64,000 nt of DNA from Stomatobaculum sp. (GCA_017449925.1 JAFSYO010000083.1:1-64000); one strand, 5' to 3'. Shown: positions 45,601 to 57,284, counted from the first letter of the stretch. Numbers and translations are program-made. The notes: generated by a model from the letters alone, not told the origin.

Positions 45601-46674
45601 TCATCTCCATTCCGGCGTCACCATGACCTTCACCAGGTCCGCCGGTTTTTGCCGCATCAGCTCCAGGCCGTCGGCTATTTTTTCAAAACCGGAAAGCTGA
45701 TGGGTGATCATCTTCCCGGGGCATATCCTTCCGTACTGCACCATTCTGAGGATCCGCTCCATCCGCACTCTGCCGCCGCGGCACAGCTCCAGTTTTACGG
45801 TCTTTCCTGACATTCCCCGGCCGCCGGAGAATTTCGGGATGCCGATATCTCCCTCTCCCGGATAGTGCTTTACATTGACGACGCGGCCGATGCCGTAGCG
45901 CACCATTTCGATGGCCTGATGCATGGCTTCATCATTCCCGCCGCAGATGATCACGGCGTCCGCGCCGATCCCGCCGGTCCTGTCAAGGACCTGCCGCGCA
46001 AGATCTCCTTTTTTGTAGTCCAGGATCTCTGTGGCGCCGAATTCCTTTGCCAGTTTCACACAGACAGGCCGCGTACCGGACGCCAGGATGCGGGCTGCGC
46101 CAAGAAGCGCTGCGCCCTGCACTGCCATAAGACCCACCGGGCCGATGCCCATCACCACCACCGTGTCGCCGATCCGGATCTCCGCTGCCTCCGCACCGGT
46201 AAAACCAGTGGTGACCATATCGACACACATCAGAGCATCCTGCAGAGAGACACCCTCCGGGATCTTCGCCAAGGTGGTGTCGGCGTCCTCCACGGCGAAC
46301 CGCTCCGCGAACACGCCGGGAATGCTCCTGCCCAGCGCATTGCCGGAGAAAGGCCTGCCGGCATGGCGGTCATTTCCCTCCTGGATCTCCGGATTCCGCC
46401 AGTCCGGCGTGATGGCCGGCACTGCCACCAGATCCCCGGGCGCAAAGTCCCGCACTCTTTCTCCCACGCGGACCACCCGGGCCGCACATTCGTGTCCCAG
46501 GATCAGGTTATCCGGCTTTTTGGAACCAGTGCCGTAGACTGTATTAACGTCAGAGGTGCAGGGGGCCATGGCCACCGGAGTAAGAATGGCGCCGTAGGGC
46601 TGTGAGAGCTCCGGCTCCGGCGCGCTGTCCGTGATCACGGCCAGTCCGCGCTCTTTCATGATAAAGGCTTTCAT
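45601..46674 (-). CDS. Zinc-dependent alcohol dehydrogenase, secondary-alcohol type
   Basis: This 357-residue medium-chain dehydrogenase closely resembles NADP-dependent secondary alcohol dehydrogenases of Clostridium and Thermoanaerobacter. The expected zinc ligands and neighbours are present: PCTSD (~38-42), GHE (~60-62) and the aspartate in VDMVTTGF (~150). The shared phrase TPDWRNPEIQ and the Rossmann motif GIGPVGLMAVQGAALLGA are also seen, with the cofactor loop SGTRP following. The ATG has GAGGAAA upstream. Its place within a glycan operon suggests oxidation or reduction of a sugar or sugar precursor rather than general alcohol metabolism, but that is inference. Confidence 0.9.
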   Translation of the reverse strand: MKAFIMKERGLAVITDSAPEPELSQPYGAILTPVAMAPCTSDVNTVYGTGSKKPDNLILGHECAARVVRVGERVRDFAPGDLVAVPAITPDWRNPEIQEGNDRHAGRPFSGNALGRSIPGVFAERFAVEDADTTLAKIPEGVSLQDALMCVDMVTTGFTGAEAAEIRIGDTVVVMGIGPVGLMAVQGAALLGAARILASGTRPVCVKLAKEFGATEILDYKKGDLARQVLDRTGGIGADAVIICGGNDEAMHQAIEMVRYGIGRVVNVKHYPGEGDIGIPKFSGGRGMSGKTVKLELCRGGRVRMERILRMVQYGRICPGKMITHQLSGFEKIADGLELMRQKPADLVKVMVTPEWR

Positions 46675-46754
46675 CTGTGTGTTTCCTCTGTGTACCTTCT
46701 ATAATTTCATCTGCGGCAATTATACTGTTTCGGCCCGGACTTTCCGCCCGGTCT

Positions 46755-47897
46755 TTACACCGTCCCGACCCTTGTCACCCGGTCGGTCATCAGCGTCAGG
46801 ATCTCCGTTCCGGCAGGGAACATCTTCCGCACCGTTCCGGCGATCTCGTCCGTGTAGCCCGGTGCGATGATCAGGATGATATCCGCCGGATCCTTTGCCG
46901 CATCCGCCGGCGAAATGATCGGAATATGGGACGCCGGGGCGATCTTCCCCTGTTTAAAGGGCGCGGAATCAATGATATAGCTGACTTTGTCTCCCAGTCC
47001 CGCCACCGCGCAAAGGGTGAATCCCTGATGGGAAGCTCCCCAGACCGCCACGCGCTTTCCGGACTTCTCCGCTTCCTCGATCATCTTCCGGACTTCTCCG
47101 GCCAGCTGGTCCCTGCGGCTGATCAGGCCGCTGACATCCGGCCGTTTCTTCTTCTTCACGATCACGGAGATGGTATCGCGGTTGATGCGTTCCTTCTTCA
47201 GGACATCGAAACCGCACCGCGCCATCAGGGAGGTCAGCGTGTCCTCCGTGAAATAAAACAGATGGTCCGGGATCAGTTCGTAAAAGCTGTTCTGTTCCAG
47301 AATATACTCAAAGCTCGGGACCGTCACCAGGCCGCAGCCCTCTTCCGTAAGGTTCCGGGCGATGGCCCTGAGGTACAGCGCCGGGTCCGGCTGATGCTCC
47401 AGAAAGTTAAAAGAGGTGAACCCATCGAAGGGACCGTTCTCAAACACCTGGTCCTCCTGCTCCGGATAATCCTCTGAGACTGTCAGCCCCCGGGCTCTGG
47501 CTTTTTCCACCAGATCATGCTTATGCTCCATACCAAAGGCCTGCACCGGATAGTCCGCCAGGATCGAGAGGAATTCGCCCTGTCCGCACCCTGCCTCCAG
47601 GATTTTTTTCCCTTCCAGGCCGCAGAAGGCGATCCACTCGTCGTACTGCTTTCTGCGCAGGGCGTCCATCGTGGTGCTGAAACCTCCGGAGCGGATCACG
47701 TCCCTGTAATACGGCACAGGCGTGTTGCTGAGCTGTACCAGGCCGCAGCCGGTGCAGGCGCACAGCCTGACCGTGATCCCCTTCTCAGTCCCGCGTTCTT
47801 CGGGCGACGGCAGATTTTGGGCCGCTGCCGGCATATTTTCTATTGTAATGAGCGGCTCGCCGGAAAGCGGCGCGCCGCAGGCTCTGCAGCGTATCAT
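46755..47897 (-). CDS. Sugar C-methyltransferase-like SAM enzyme
   Basis: This 380-residue protein has three parts: an N-terminal zinc-binding domain (CRACG at ~4-8 and CTGCGLVQL at ~45), a Rossmann SAM domain with ILEAGCGQGEFL (~95-106), and a C-terminal domain starting VAVWGASHQGFT with YIIDSAPFKQGK. The combination matches the C-methyltransferases that act on dTDP-4-keto-deoxysugars (TylCIII, EvaC, NovU type). It would transfer a methyl to a sugar carbon next to a keto group. ATG 47897 (MIRCRACG) follows AGAAGGA; the longer frame start lacks support. It lies between the epimerase and the dehydrogenase genes. The substrate is unproven. Confidence 0.88.
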   Translation of the reverse strand: MIRCRACGAPLSGEPLITIENMPAAAQNLPSPEERGTEKGITVRLCACTGCGLVQLSNTPVPYYRDVIRSGGFSTTMDALRRKQYDEWIAFCGLEGKKILEAGCGQGEFLSILADYPVQAFGMEHKHDLVEKARARGLTVSEDYPEQEDQVFENGPFDGFTSFNFLEHQPDPALYLRAIARNLTEEGCGLVTVPSFEYILEQNSFYELIPDHLFYFTEDTLTSLMARCGFDVLKKERINRDTISVIVKKKKRPDVSGLISRRDQLAGEVRKMIEEAEKSGKRVAVWGASHQGFTLCAVAGLGDKVSYIIDSAPFKQGKIAPASHIPIISPADAAKDPADIILIIAPGYTDEIAGTVRKMFPAGTEILTLMTDRVTRVGTV

Positions 47898-47999
47898 ATG
47901 TACGTATTCCTTCTGTTTTAATTTCCGCCGCTGTGGAGCCGCGGCTGTAATTATCAAATTCACGCCTGAGGTCAGCGACAGGGGCCAGTTTCGCAGAAA

Positions 48000-49079
48000 T
48001 CAGTTCTGCAGCATCCCCCGGATGCCCTCAGCGAAAGAGATCTGCGGCTTCCATCCGGCTTCCTTGCAGATCTTTGTGATGTCCGGCGAAAGATACGGCG
48101 TTCCCTCCGGACCTGCCGCCCTCTCCTCAAAACGAAATCCTGCTCCATCATAGCCGCAGGAAGGCGCAATGTCAAAGACCTCCCGTACGAACTCCCTCAG
48201 AGGGCGGGTGTCGAAACTGCCGATATTGAAAACACAGCTGCTGAGAACCCTGTCGCCGTTGGACCCCCTGTCCGCGCCGGAGGCACCGTCTTCACTGCAA
48301 GAGCCCGCGTCCAGAGCGTATTTTGTCAGGGCGAGGACCGCTTCCCCGCAGTCCTTGATATGCAGGAAGTTCCACTGCTGCCGGCAGGGTCCAAGCTCCG
48401 CCGTCCGTCCTTCCTTTGCTGCCCGGACGCAGGAAGAAATCAAAGAAGTCTCATGGTCTCCTGTCCCGTAAACGCTGAAGATCCGCATGTGACAGTAAGT
48501 GATCCCCAGCTGCTCCGCCAGCTCTGCTCCCTCCTTCAGGACTCTGAGTTTTCCCTTCCCGTACTCCGAGATGGGACGGCAGGGGGCCTCCTCCGTCACC
48601 GGCGCACCGTTGAACGCATGGTCTTCCTGGGATTGCAGTACCTCCCGGTCTTTCTGATCATGGCGCTCCTGACGGGACTCCCGTGTTTCGCTGACTCTCT
48701 CCATCGTGACGCCGTACTCCGCCTGGGAGCCGGCGAACAGAAACGCCCTGCATCCCAGACGCTTTGATACTATAAGAAGCTCCAGCGTGTTCCGGACATT
48801 TTTCTCCTGGATCGCCGGATCCATTCTGCCCTTCACACCAACGCCTTCCCAGGCGAAATGAACGCAGGCAGCCATCTCCGGAAGCCCCATGTCACAGAGC
48901 GCTGTGACCTGCTCCATGTCCGCGTCCAGGCGCGTCAGGTTTTTGTGCTTTGGAAGAAACGCAGTCCGCTGAGAGGAGGGCCGGACCGGAGCGTACACAT
49001 GATATCCCGCTTCCAGAAAGGCCCGGGCGGTCTCCGCCCCCACAAAACTTGTGGCACCTGTGATCAAGACATTCAACAT
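48000..49079 (-). CDS. NAD-dependent sugar epimerase/dehydratase
   Basis: This 359-residue extended short-chain dehydrogenase has the NAD-binding motif ITGATSFVGAETA (residues 6-18) and a YGKGK active-site motif (YxxxK) near residue 195. A Ser upstream of the Tyr is plausible (AGSQAEYG). Such enzymes epimerise, reduce or dehydrate nucleotide sugars. An extra low-complexity loop (about 268-285, rich in Gly, Ser and Asp) lies before the C-terminal substrate domain. The ATG has GAAGGAG upstream and follows the TPP enzyme gene by 13 bp. The exact reaction is unknown. Confidence 0.9.
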   Translation of the reverse strand: MLNVLITGATSFVGAETARAFLEAGYHVYAPVRPSSQRTAFLPKHKNLTRLDADMEQVTALCDMGLPEMAACVHFAWEGVGVKGRMDPAIQEKNVRNTLELLIVSKRLGCRAFLFAGSQAEYGVTMERVSETRESRQERHDQKDREVLQSQEDHAFNGAPVTEEAPCRPISEYGKGKLRVLKEGAELAEQLGITYCHMRIFSVYGTGDHETSLISSCVRAAKEGRTAELGPCRQQWNFLHIKDCGEAVLALTKYALDAGSCSEDGASGADRGSNGDRVLSSCVFNIGSFDTRPLREFVREVFDIAPSCGYDGAGFRFEERAAGPEGTPYLSPDITKICKEAGWKPQISFAEGIRGMLQN

Positions 49080-49092
49080 TCTGCTCCTTCTT

Positions 49093-51117
49093 TTAAACCC
49101 TGGGGACGATCATGTTCTGATCCATCTCTTCGTCGGAGAGGAAGGGGACCAGATCCTCCAGGGGCGGACTCACCATGGTGCCGTCCGGCAGCCGTTTGCC
49201 GGAGGACTTGGGTTCGAAGTTCTGGTCTGTATCCACGAAGGCTTCGCAGATCACCGGTCCATCCACCGCCAGAGCAGCCTCTACGGCACTCGCCAGCTCT
49301 GAATTGTGTTCCGCCTTAAAATAGGGGAAGCCTAGGGCTGCGGCGAGTTTTCCGAAATCCGGGAAGCTCAGGTCTCCGCTGTCGGAGCCGATGCCGACCA
49401 GCGGCTGGTCTCCGAAGAAGTTGCGTTCCGTCTGCCGGATGCTGTGGTAGCCATCGTTGTTGATCAGAAAGATCTTTATGGGCATCTTCGCGCCGATGAT
49501 GGTCTGCAGTTCCTGCAGGTTCATCATGATGCTTCCGTCGCCGGTCAGGAGGATGATGTCCCGCTCATACACCGGCTTTTTATCCTTCCCGCTTCCGGGG
49601 ACTGCATCCACCGGCGCCGCCTTCCCGCTTTCGGGGGCTGCATCCCAGGGCGCCGATTTCTCCCCCCGCAGCTCCGCGCAGGCTGCCCAGGCGCCGATGG
49701 CCGCGGGCAGGTCGTAGCCCATGGAAGCAATGGCAGAGTTCGAAATGAAACGCTGCCCCTTCTTTATAATATAGGAATGTCCTCCCACCACGCAGGCGGA
49801 GCCGTTGCCCACCACCGTGATCTGGTTCTCCTTCACTCTGGAGGAGACTTCCCGTACAAAAGCGTAGACGTTGGCGGGCCGGTCGTCCCGTACCTGAATC
49901 ATCCGCGGCAGAAGCACCGGATATTTCCTGACCCACATCTGGCAGGTCTCGGTCCAGCTTAAATTCCCGAGGCCCTTTCCTCCGCCGAACACCGGCGTCT
50001 CTTCCTCCGACAGCACCTTGTCCATCACCGTAAGGAGATCCTTTGCGTCCGCGTGTACCGGCATGGAGACATGCAGCGTCGGTTTCTTGATCTCCTCCAG
50101 GTCAACATCGTTTACGATGGTGTAGGCTTCCCGGGCCCAGCCCTTCCAGTTGAAGCCCACCTGCCGCACGCTGAGGCGGGAACCCACCGAGAACACCAGG
50201 TCCGCGTTCTGCACCGCAAAGTTGCCCGGACGGTCGCCGAAGTTGCCGGGACGGCCCGCGTAAAGGGGATCACTATCCGGCATGCAGTCTTCGGAGTCCC
50301 AGCCGACCACTACCGGGATGCCCAGTTTCCGGGCCACGCTCATAAACTCCTTGTGGGCATCCGCGATGCGGATCCCATTGCCCGCGTTGAACACCGGCCG
50401 CTCAGCTTTCCGGATACGGTCGATGATGGCGCGCGCGGTTTCCTCTGTAACTTTCGGCGGCATCACCTGCCGGTACTCTCCGTGCTCCGCGCTGTCCTCC
50501 GGAATCTCATGGCTGCTTTTTTCTGCCCAGCCGGTGCCTCCCGCCAGGTAATCCTCCGGATCAAATCCGATCAGATCCTCCGTGTCAATATAAGAGCCCT
50601 GTACATCCAGCGGGATATCCAGCCAGGTGGGGCCGGGCCTTCCCACAGATGTGAGCCAGATGGCTTTTTCAAGGCAGAATCGGATGCGCAGCGGATCGAT
50701 GACCATCTCACAGTACTTGGTCATGGAAGCGATGGCCGTGCAGATATCAAACTCCTGGTCGCCCATGGCGCGGATATGCACGCCAGAGGAGCGCATGGTC
50801 CAGTCGTAGCGGATCTGTCCGGAGAGCACCACCATCGGAATAGAGTCCAGCCACGCCCCCACGACGCCCGTGATGGCGTTCGTGCCGCCGGGGCCGGTGG
50901 TGACACAGACGCAGGCCGGCACATTATTGATCCGGGCGTAGCATTCCGCCGCGATGGCCGACGCCTGTTCATGATGATTGTAGGTGACCGTGAGGCCCGG
51001 CTCATGCCCCAGGGCGTTGTTGAGATGCATGGCTCCGCCGCCCACCACGCTGAAAGCCCGGGTGATCCCGCTCTGCACCAGTTTCTGAGAAATATAATTG
51101 CTGAGTTTTATGCGCAT
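49093..51117 (-). CDS. Thiamine-pyrophosphate enzyme, acetolactate-synthase-like
   Basis: This 674-residue protein has the three-domain layout of acetolactate synthase relatives. The catalytic glutamate lies in YNHHEQASAIAAECYAR (~44-60), the central Rossmann-like domain covers ~215-370, and the TPP/Mg motif is GDGSIMMNLQELQTI with INNDGY. A loop near residues 490-515 holds two 12-residue repeats (36-bp duplication, 49584-49655). ATG 51117 is chosen because GGAGG lies seven bases before it and the promoter starts RNA near 51145. As first gene of a glycan operon with no ilvN/ilvC neighbours, it probably acts on sugars, as YerE does in yersiniose synthesis. That is inference; 2-hydroxyacyl-CoA lyase-like activity is an alternative. 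Confidence 0.85.
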   Translation of the reverse strand: MRIKLSNYISQKLVQSGITRAFSVVGGGAMHLNNALGHEPGLTVTYNHHEQASAIAAECYARINNVPACVCVTTGPGGTNAITGVVGAWLDSIPMVVLSGQIRYDWTMRSSGVHIRAMGDQEFDICTAIASMTKYCEMVIDPLRIRFCLEKAIWLTSVGRPGPTWLDIPLDVQGSYIDTEDLIGFDPEDYLAGGTGWAEKSSHEIPEDSAEHGEYRQVMPPKVTEETARAIIDRIRKAERPVFNAGNGIRIADAHKEFMSVARKLGIPVVVGWDSEDCMPDSDPLYAGRPGNFGDRPGNFAVQNADLVFSVGSRLSVRQVGFNWKGWAREAYTIVNDVDLEEIKKPTLHVSMPVHADAKDLLTVMDKVLSEEETPVFGGGKGLGNLSWTETCQMWVRKYPVLLPRMIQVRDDRPANVYAFVREVSSRVKENQITVVGNGSACVVGGHSYIIKKGQRFISNSAIASMGYDLPAAIGAWAACAELRGEKSAPWDAAPESGKAAPVDAVPGSGKDKKPVYERDIILLTGDGSIMMNLQELQTIIGAKMPIKIFLINNDGYHSIRQTERNFFGDQPLVGIGSDSGDLSFPDFGKLAAALGFPYFKAEHNSELASAVEAALAVDGPVICEAFVDTDQNFEPKSSGKRLPDGTMVSPPLEDLVPFLSDEEMDQNMIVPRV
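49584..49655. repeat. Two 36-bp in-frame repeats within the TPP enzyme gene
   Basis: Copies at 49584-49619 and 49620-49655 both start CCTTCCCGCT and end GGCGCCG; a few bases differ. They encode APVDAVPGSGKD and APWDAAPESGKA. Confidence 0.85.
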
Positions 51118-51151
51118 GACATATCCTCCTGTGCCTGTTGCGTTTACATAA

Positions 51152-51180
51152 AGTATATCCCATTCGGTCTGTTCCCGCAA
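51152..51180 (-). promoter_or_regulatory. Promoter of the surface-glycan operon
   Basis: TTGCGG (51175-51180) and TATACT (51152-51157) are 17 bp apart on the minus strand, starting RNA near 51145, 28 bases before the TPP enzyme start codon. Confidence 0.75.
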
Positions 51181-51241
51181 CCGCGGCGGGAGGCTGTGCC
51201 GCTGGCTTCTTTAAGAATTCTGACAGGCTTTGAGGGACTTC

Positions 51242-51258
51242 TTACAATGTTCTTACAC
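51242..51258 (+). promoter_or_regulatory. Possible 11-bp-phased operator before the small wall protein
   Basis: TTACAA and TTACAC repeat with exactly 11-bp phasing (TTACAA-N5-TTACAC), a layout typical of sites for PhoB/PhoP-type response regulators. It lies inside a longer inverted repeat GGGACTT...AAGTCCC and about 35 bp before a TATAAG. Confidence 0.3.
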
Positions 51259-51385
51259 TCTTCGAAAGTCCCTTTTATTCCATATTGTTTTGATATAAGA
51301 TAAATTCACAGAAGAATGAGCCGGGAAAAAACCGGGCAGAGAAGAATATTCCGGCGCAGTACCGGACAGAAAGGAGGGAACGGTC

Positions 51386-51748
51386 ATGAAAGCATTAAGA
51401 AAAACGGCTGCGCTTTTGCTTGCCGCTTTTGTTTCTGTTTCAGCGGCGGTTCCCGCGTTTGCTTCACACAAAGTGGTCGACAAAGATACTTATATTATCG
51501 AAACAAACGAGGATGATGAAACCACCTGTACCTACGTGGAGAGCGGAAAACCCGTGACAGGCTGGGTCGAGGATGAGGATGAGAATCTCTATTATTTCGA
51601 CCGCGGCGTCATGAACCACGGCTGGGACAAGATCCGCGGGGAATGGTATTATTTCGATCCGGACACAGGTGTTCTCGCAACCAATACCACTGTTCTTAAT
51701 TATGAAGTGGACGAGGACGGCCGGATGATCAAAATAAAAGAGTGGTGA
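51386..51748 (+). CDS. Small secreted wall-binding-repeat protein
   Basis: This 120-residue protein has a signal peptide (residues 1-26, ending AVPAFA) and then an acidic region with one or two choline-binding/glucan-binding-like repeats, seen as GWVEDEDENLYYFDRG and GWDKIRGEWYYFDPDTG. It has no membrane anchor, so it is probably held non-covalently on the wall. The ATG follows GAAAGGAGGG. A terminator lies at 51755-51786. It may be a small homologue or partner of the larger protein at 55190-56488. Its function is unknown. Confidence 0.88.
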   Translation: MKALRKTAALLLAAFVSVSAAVPAFASHKVVDKDTYIIETNEDDETTCTYVESGKPVTGWVEDEDENLYYFDRGVMNHGWDKIRGEWYYFDPDTGVLATNTTVLNYEVDEDGRMIKIKEW

Positions 51749-51754
51749 TCAAAG

Positions 51755-51786
51755 AAGAGATGTGGTTGTACCCGCATCTCTTTTTT
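51755..51786 (+). terminator. Terminator of the small wall protein gene
   Basis: AAGAGATGTGG pairs with CCGCATCTCTT over 11 bp (one G-T pair) with a 6-base loop, followed by TTTT and more pyrimidines. Confidence 0.8.
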
Positions 51787-51874
51787 CTTTAAAATGAGCT
51801 TGTTCCGTAAAATATACTTGCCAAGCACCCTGCTTTCGGTTTAAAGTATGTAAGATTATGGGAAACACTGTATC

Positions 51875-51893
51875 AGGCCGGGTCCCCCGGCCT
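51875..51893 (+). other. Hairpin just before the carB ribosome site
   Basis: AGGCCGGG and CCCGGCCT form a perfect 8-bp stem with a TCC loop, ending about ten bases before GAAGGAGGT. It could slow initiation or protect the RNA end. No upstream leader peptide or PyrR-type anti-anti-terminator is clear. Confidence 0.55.
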
Positions 51894-51913
51894 GCGGCAT
51901 GAAGGAGGTAGTT

Positions 51914-55135
<3,222 letters not shown>

Positions 55136-55142
55136 TAAAACC

Positions 55143-55185
55143 AAAAAAGATCCGCAGTTCCTGATGGAACTGCGGGTCTTTTTTT
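55143..55185. terminator. Bidirectional terminator between carB and the convergent gene
   Basis: AGATCCGCAGTTCC pairs with GGAACTGCGGGTCT around a TGAT loop. A run of A on one side and T on the other lets it work on both strands. Confidence 0.88.
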
Positions 55186-55189
55186 CTGT

Positions 55190-56488
55190 TTACCGTCTCC
55201 ACTCTCCGTTTTTGTCAATGTAGAAGGTGTCGATCCAGGTGTCTCTCGCCATCTCGCCGCTGCCCGGATAGAAGTAGGACCAGTGGTCGCCGATCTGCTT
55301 CCAGCCTCTTGCCATGTGGCCGTTCTCGTCCACCATCCAGGTCTTGCCGTCCCGGTGTACCAGGGAATTGGCTGCCATTCTTCCGTATGTGGCCGAGTTG
55401 GGATTTTCGTCCAGGTAGTACCAGGAATTGTTGATATTCTGCCAGCCGCTGAGCATGGCGCCGTCAGCGCCCAGATAATACCAGCCGGTGGGGGCCTGGT
55501 ACCAGCCGGTGCGCATGCGGCCTGAATCGTCGAAGGAATACCACTTCCCCTGGATGCACTCCCAGCCGCCTTTCCTGTACTGGCCGTCCGGATACTTGTA
55601 ATACCATGAGCCGCCGCTCATGACCCATCCTGCATTATCTCCCGCGGGGCTCGCCGGCGGGTTTTCTGCAGTTGAAGAGGAACCGCCGCTGCTGCTGTCG
55701 TCCCAAATGGCTCCGGACCCGTCAGAAACTTCGTTCGCGCTGACATAGATATCATCGGAGTCTGTCCAGGCGGAGCTTTTCCCGTAGCTCTTTTCATTGG
55801 CGGTATGGGGGATCACGCGGACCCGGAAAGTATAGGACCCTGCCTTGGTCATGTAGGGATAGAAGTTATAAGTGGTCCCGGTGGTGTCCGCGACGCGCTT
55901 AATGACCGTGCTCCCTCTCTTCAGCTGGAGCTCGTAATGGCCGCTTCCCTTGGTGACGCTCTTCCATCTTGCCTGTCCGATGCCGCCTCTGTCGGTATCC
56001 GCCCACCAGGCTTCGTCCGGCTCATCGTAGCTTCCCTTGACGCCGTTCAGCTTCAGCGTGACAGTCAGCTTATAATTCGTCCGGCTCACTTCCGTACATT
56101 CGCCGCTTCCGCTGATGTTGACATTGCTCTTGCTGAATCCGCTCTTAAAGCGGTAGCTGTCGTCATCGTAGATCTCCATGACCACACGGATCCGGACCTC
56201 CTGGCCCACCTTCAGGTCTTTGCTGGAACCGCTGACCAGCTTCAGGGAAGAGATGAAGTACTTATCCGAGTTCGTCCAGACACCTACCTCACCCTCATCC
56301 GGTTCCGCATTCACCAGATTGTCCGATGAAAAGCTGTCTCCTGCCTCCAGCTTGTTGCGCACATGCAGAGACACACTGTTTATTTTCTTATAACTTGCCG
56401 CCATAACCGGCGCTGCTGAAAAAGCCAACTGTACCGCGGCCAGAAAAACCGAAAGGATCACCGCTGCGGTCGCCCTGACGTATTTCAT
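55190..56488 (-). CDS. Secreted protein with choline-binding-type wall repeats
   Basis: This 432-residue protein has a signal peptide (1-30, ending APVMAA) and a beta-rich domain (~31-260) of unknown type. A Ser/Gly/Asn linker follows, then about seven cell-wall-binding repeats (~285-432) of the form GWYQAPTGWYYLGADGAML. The repeats normally bind choline or wall glycan non-covalently; the last ones are less regular. No catalytic domain is recognised. The ATG has GAAGGGAG upstream and a promoter (TTGTAT-N17-TATGAT) lies at 56522-56550. The gene is convergent with carB. It shares repeat type with the small protein at 51386. Confidence 0.9.
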   Translation of the reverse strand: MKYVRATAAVILSVFLAAVQLAFSAAPVMAASYKKINSVSLHVRNKLEAGDSFSSDNLVNAEPDEGEVGVWTNSDKYFISSLKLVSGSSKDLKVGQEVRIRVVMEIYDDDSYRFKSGFSKSNVNISGSGECTEVSRTNYKLTVTLKLNGVKGSYDEPDEAWWADTDRGGIGQARWKSVTKGSGHYELQLKRGSTVIKRVADTTGTTYNFYPYMTKAGSYTFRVRVIPHTANEKSYGKSSAWTDSDDIYVSANEVSDGSGAIWDDSSSGGSSSTAENPPASPAGDNAGWVMSGGSWYYKYPDGQYRKGGWECIQGKWYSFDDSGRMRTGWYQAPTGWYYLGADGAMLSGWQNINNSWYYLDENPNSATYGRMAANSLVHRDGKTWMVDENGHMARGWKQIGDHWSYFYPGSGEMARDTWIDTFYIDKNGEWRR

Positions 56489-56521
56489 TATCTTTCGCTC
56501 CCTTCACGTTTTGTCACTATC

Positions 56522-56550
56522 ATCATAAACCACTTGCGGGAACGATACAA
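56522..56550 (-). promoter_or_regulatory. Promoter of the wall-binding protein gene
   Basis: TTGTAT (56545-56550) and TATGAT (56522-56527) are 17 bp apart on the minus strand, starting RNA about 27 bases before the start codon. Confidence 0.6.
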
Positions 56551-56574
56551 CTTACGGTTTCTTATATATTTTTA

Positions 56575-56612
56575 ACAATAAAAAGACTGCTGTGATGATC
56601 ACAGCAGTCTTT
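56575..56612 (-). terminator. Terminator of the ribosomal protein operon
   Basis: AAAGACTGCTGTGA pairs with TCACAGCAGTCTTT over 14 bp with a 3-base loop, then TTATTGTT follows, just after rplQ. Confidence 0.9.
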
Positions 56613-56622
56613 ATTCAGCAAC

Positions 56623-57147
56623 TTATACGAGCTCCAGAAGAACCTCCATCGCCGCGTCGCCCTTTCTCTGGCCGATCTTGACGATTCTGGTGTAGCCGCC
56701 GTTACGTCCCGCGTACTTCGGGCCGTACTCGTCGAACAGCTTCGCAGCCAGATCCACCTTCTTGGTGTCTCTCTTCTTTGCGCCCACTTCGGTAACACCG
56801 TAGAGCACAGAGAGGATCTTTCTTCTGGCGTTCATTCTGGACGGCTTGTCCTTCTTGATCTCCTTCTTGACCTCGTCGAACACGGTGACCTTCTTGCCGT
56901 CGCGCTCTTCTTTGACCCGCTTGCCGTTGGCGTCCTTCTTCGGAACCTTCGCGGTAACAGTCACGGTCTCAAAGTTGTCCTTCTCCTTCGCTGCAAGAGC
57001 GATGAGGGGCTCAACGACTCTTCTCACTTCCTTGGCTCTCGCCTCGGTAGTGATGATCTTTCCGTTTGCGATCAGGGCGGTCGCCTGGCTTCTCAGCAGC
57101 GCGCGTCTCACATCGGACTTCCGGCCCAGTTTTCTGTACATTGCCAT
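56623..57147 (-). CDS. rplQ: Ribosomal protein L17 with internal insertion
   Basis: This 174-residue protein of the 50S subunit starts MAMYRKLGRKSDVRRALLRS and ends with the conserved GGYTRIVKIGQRKGDAAMEVLLELV. L17 is usually 115-130 residues; here about 50 extra residues, rich in Lys, Glu and Val (ETVTVTAKVPKKDANGK onward), lie between the VEPLIALA helix and the RRKILSVLYG region. ATG 57147 has AAGGAGG upstream; the longer frame from 57174 overlaps this site. It is the last gene of the operon, after rpoA, and is followed by a strong terminator. Confidence 0.96.
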   Translation of the reverse strand: MAMYRKLGRKSDVRRALLRSQATALIANGKIITTEARAKEVRRVVEPLIALAAKEKDNFETVTVTAKVPKKDANGKRVKEERDGKKVTVFDEVKKEIKKDKPSRMNARRKILSVLYGVTEVGAKKRDTKKVDLAAKLFDEYGPKYAGRNGGYTRIVKIGQRKGDAAMEVLLELV

Positions 57148-57284
57148 GGTAGTACTTCCTCCTTTTCGGAGCATGTGCCCGCGCTCTTACGGTCTTACCG
57201 GACACACACATATATATGTAATTATTCCAGCACCCTCGGAATTATGGGTGAACTCTGTTCGGGGTGCGGATCAAGGAGAACCGC

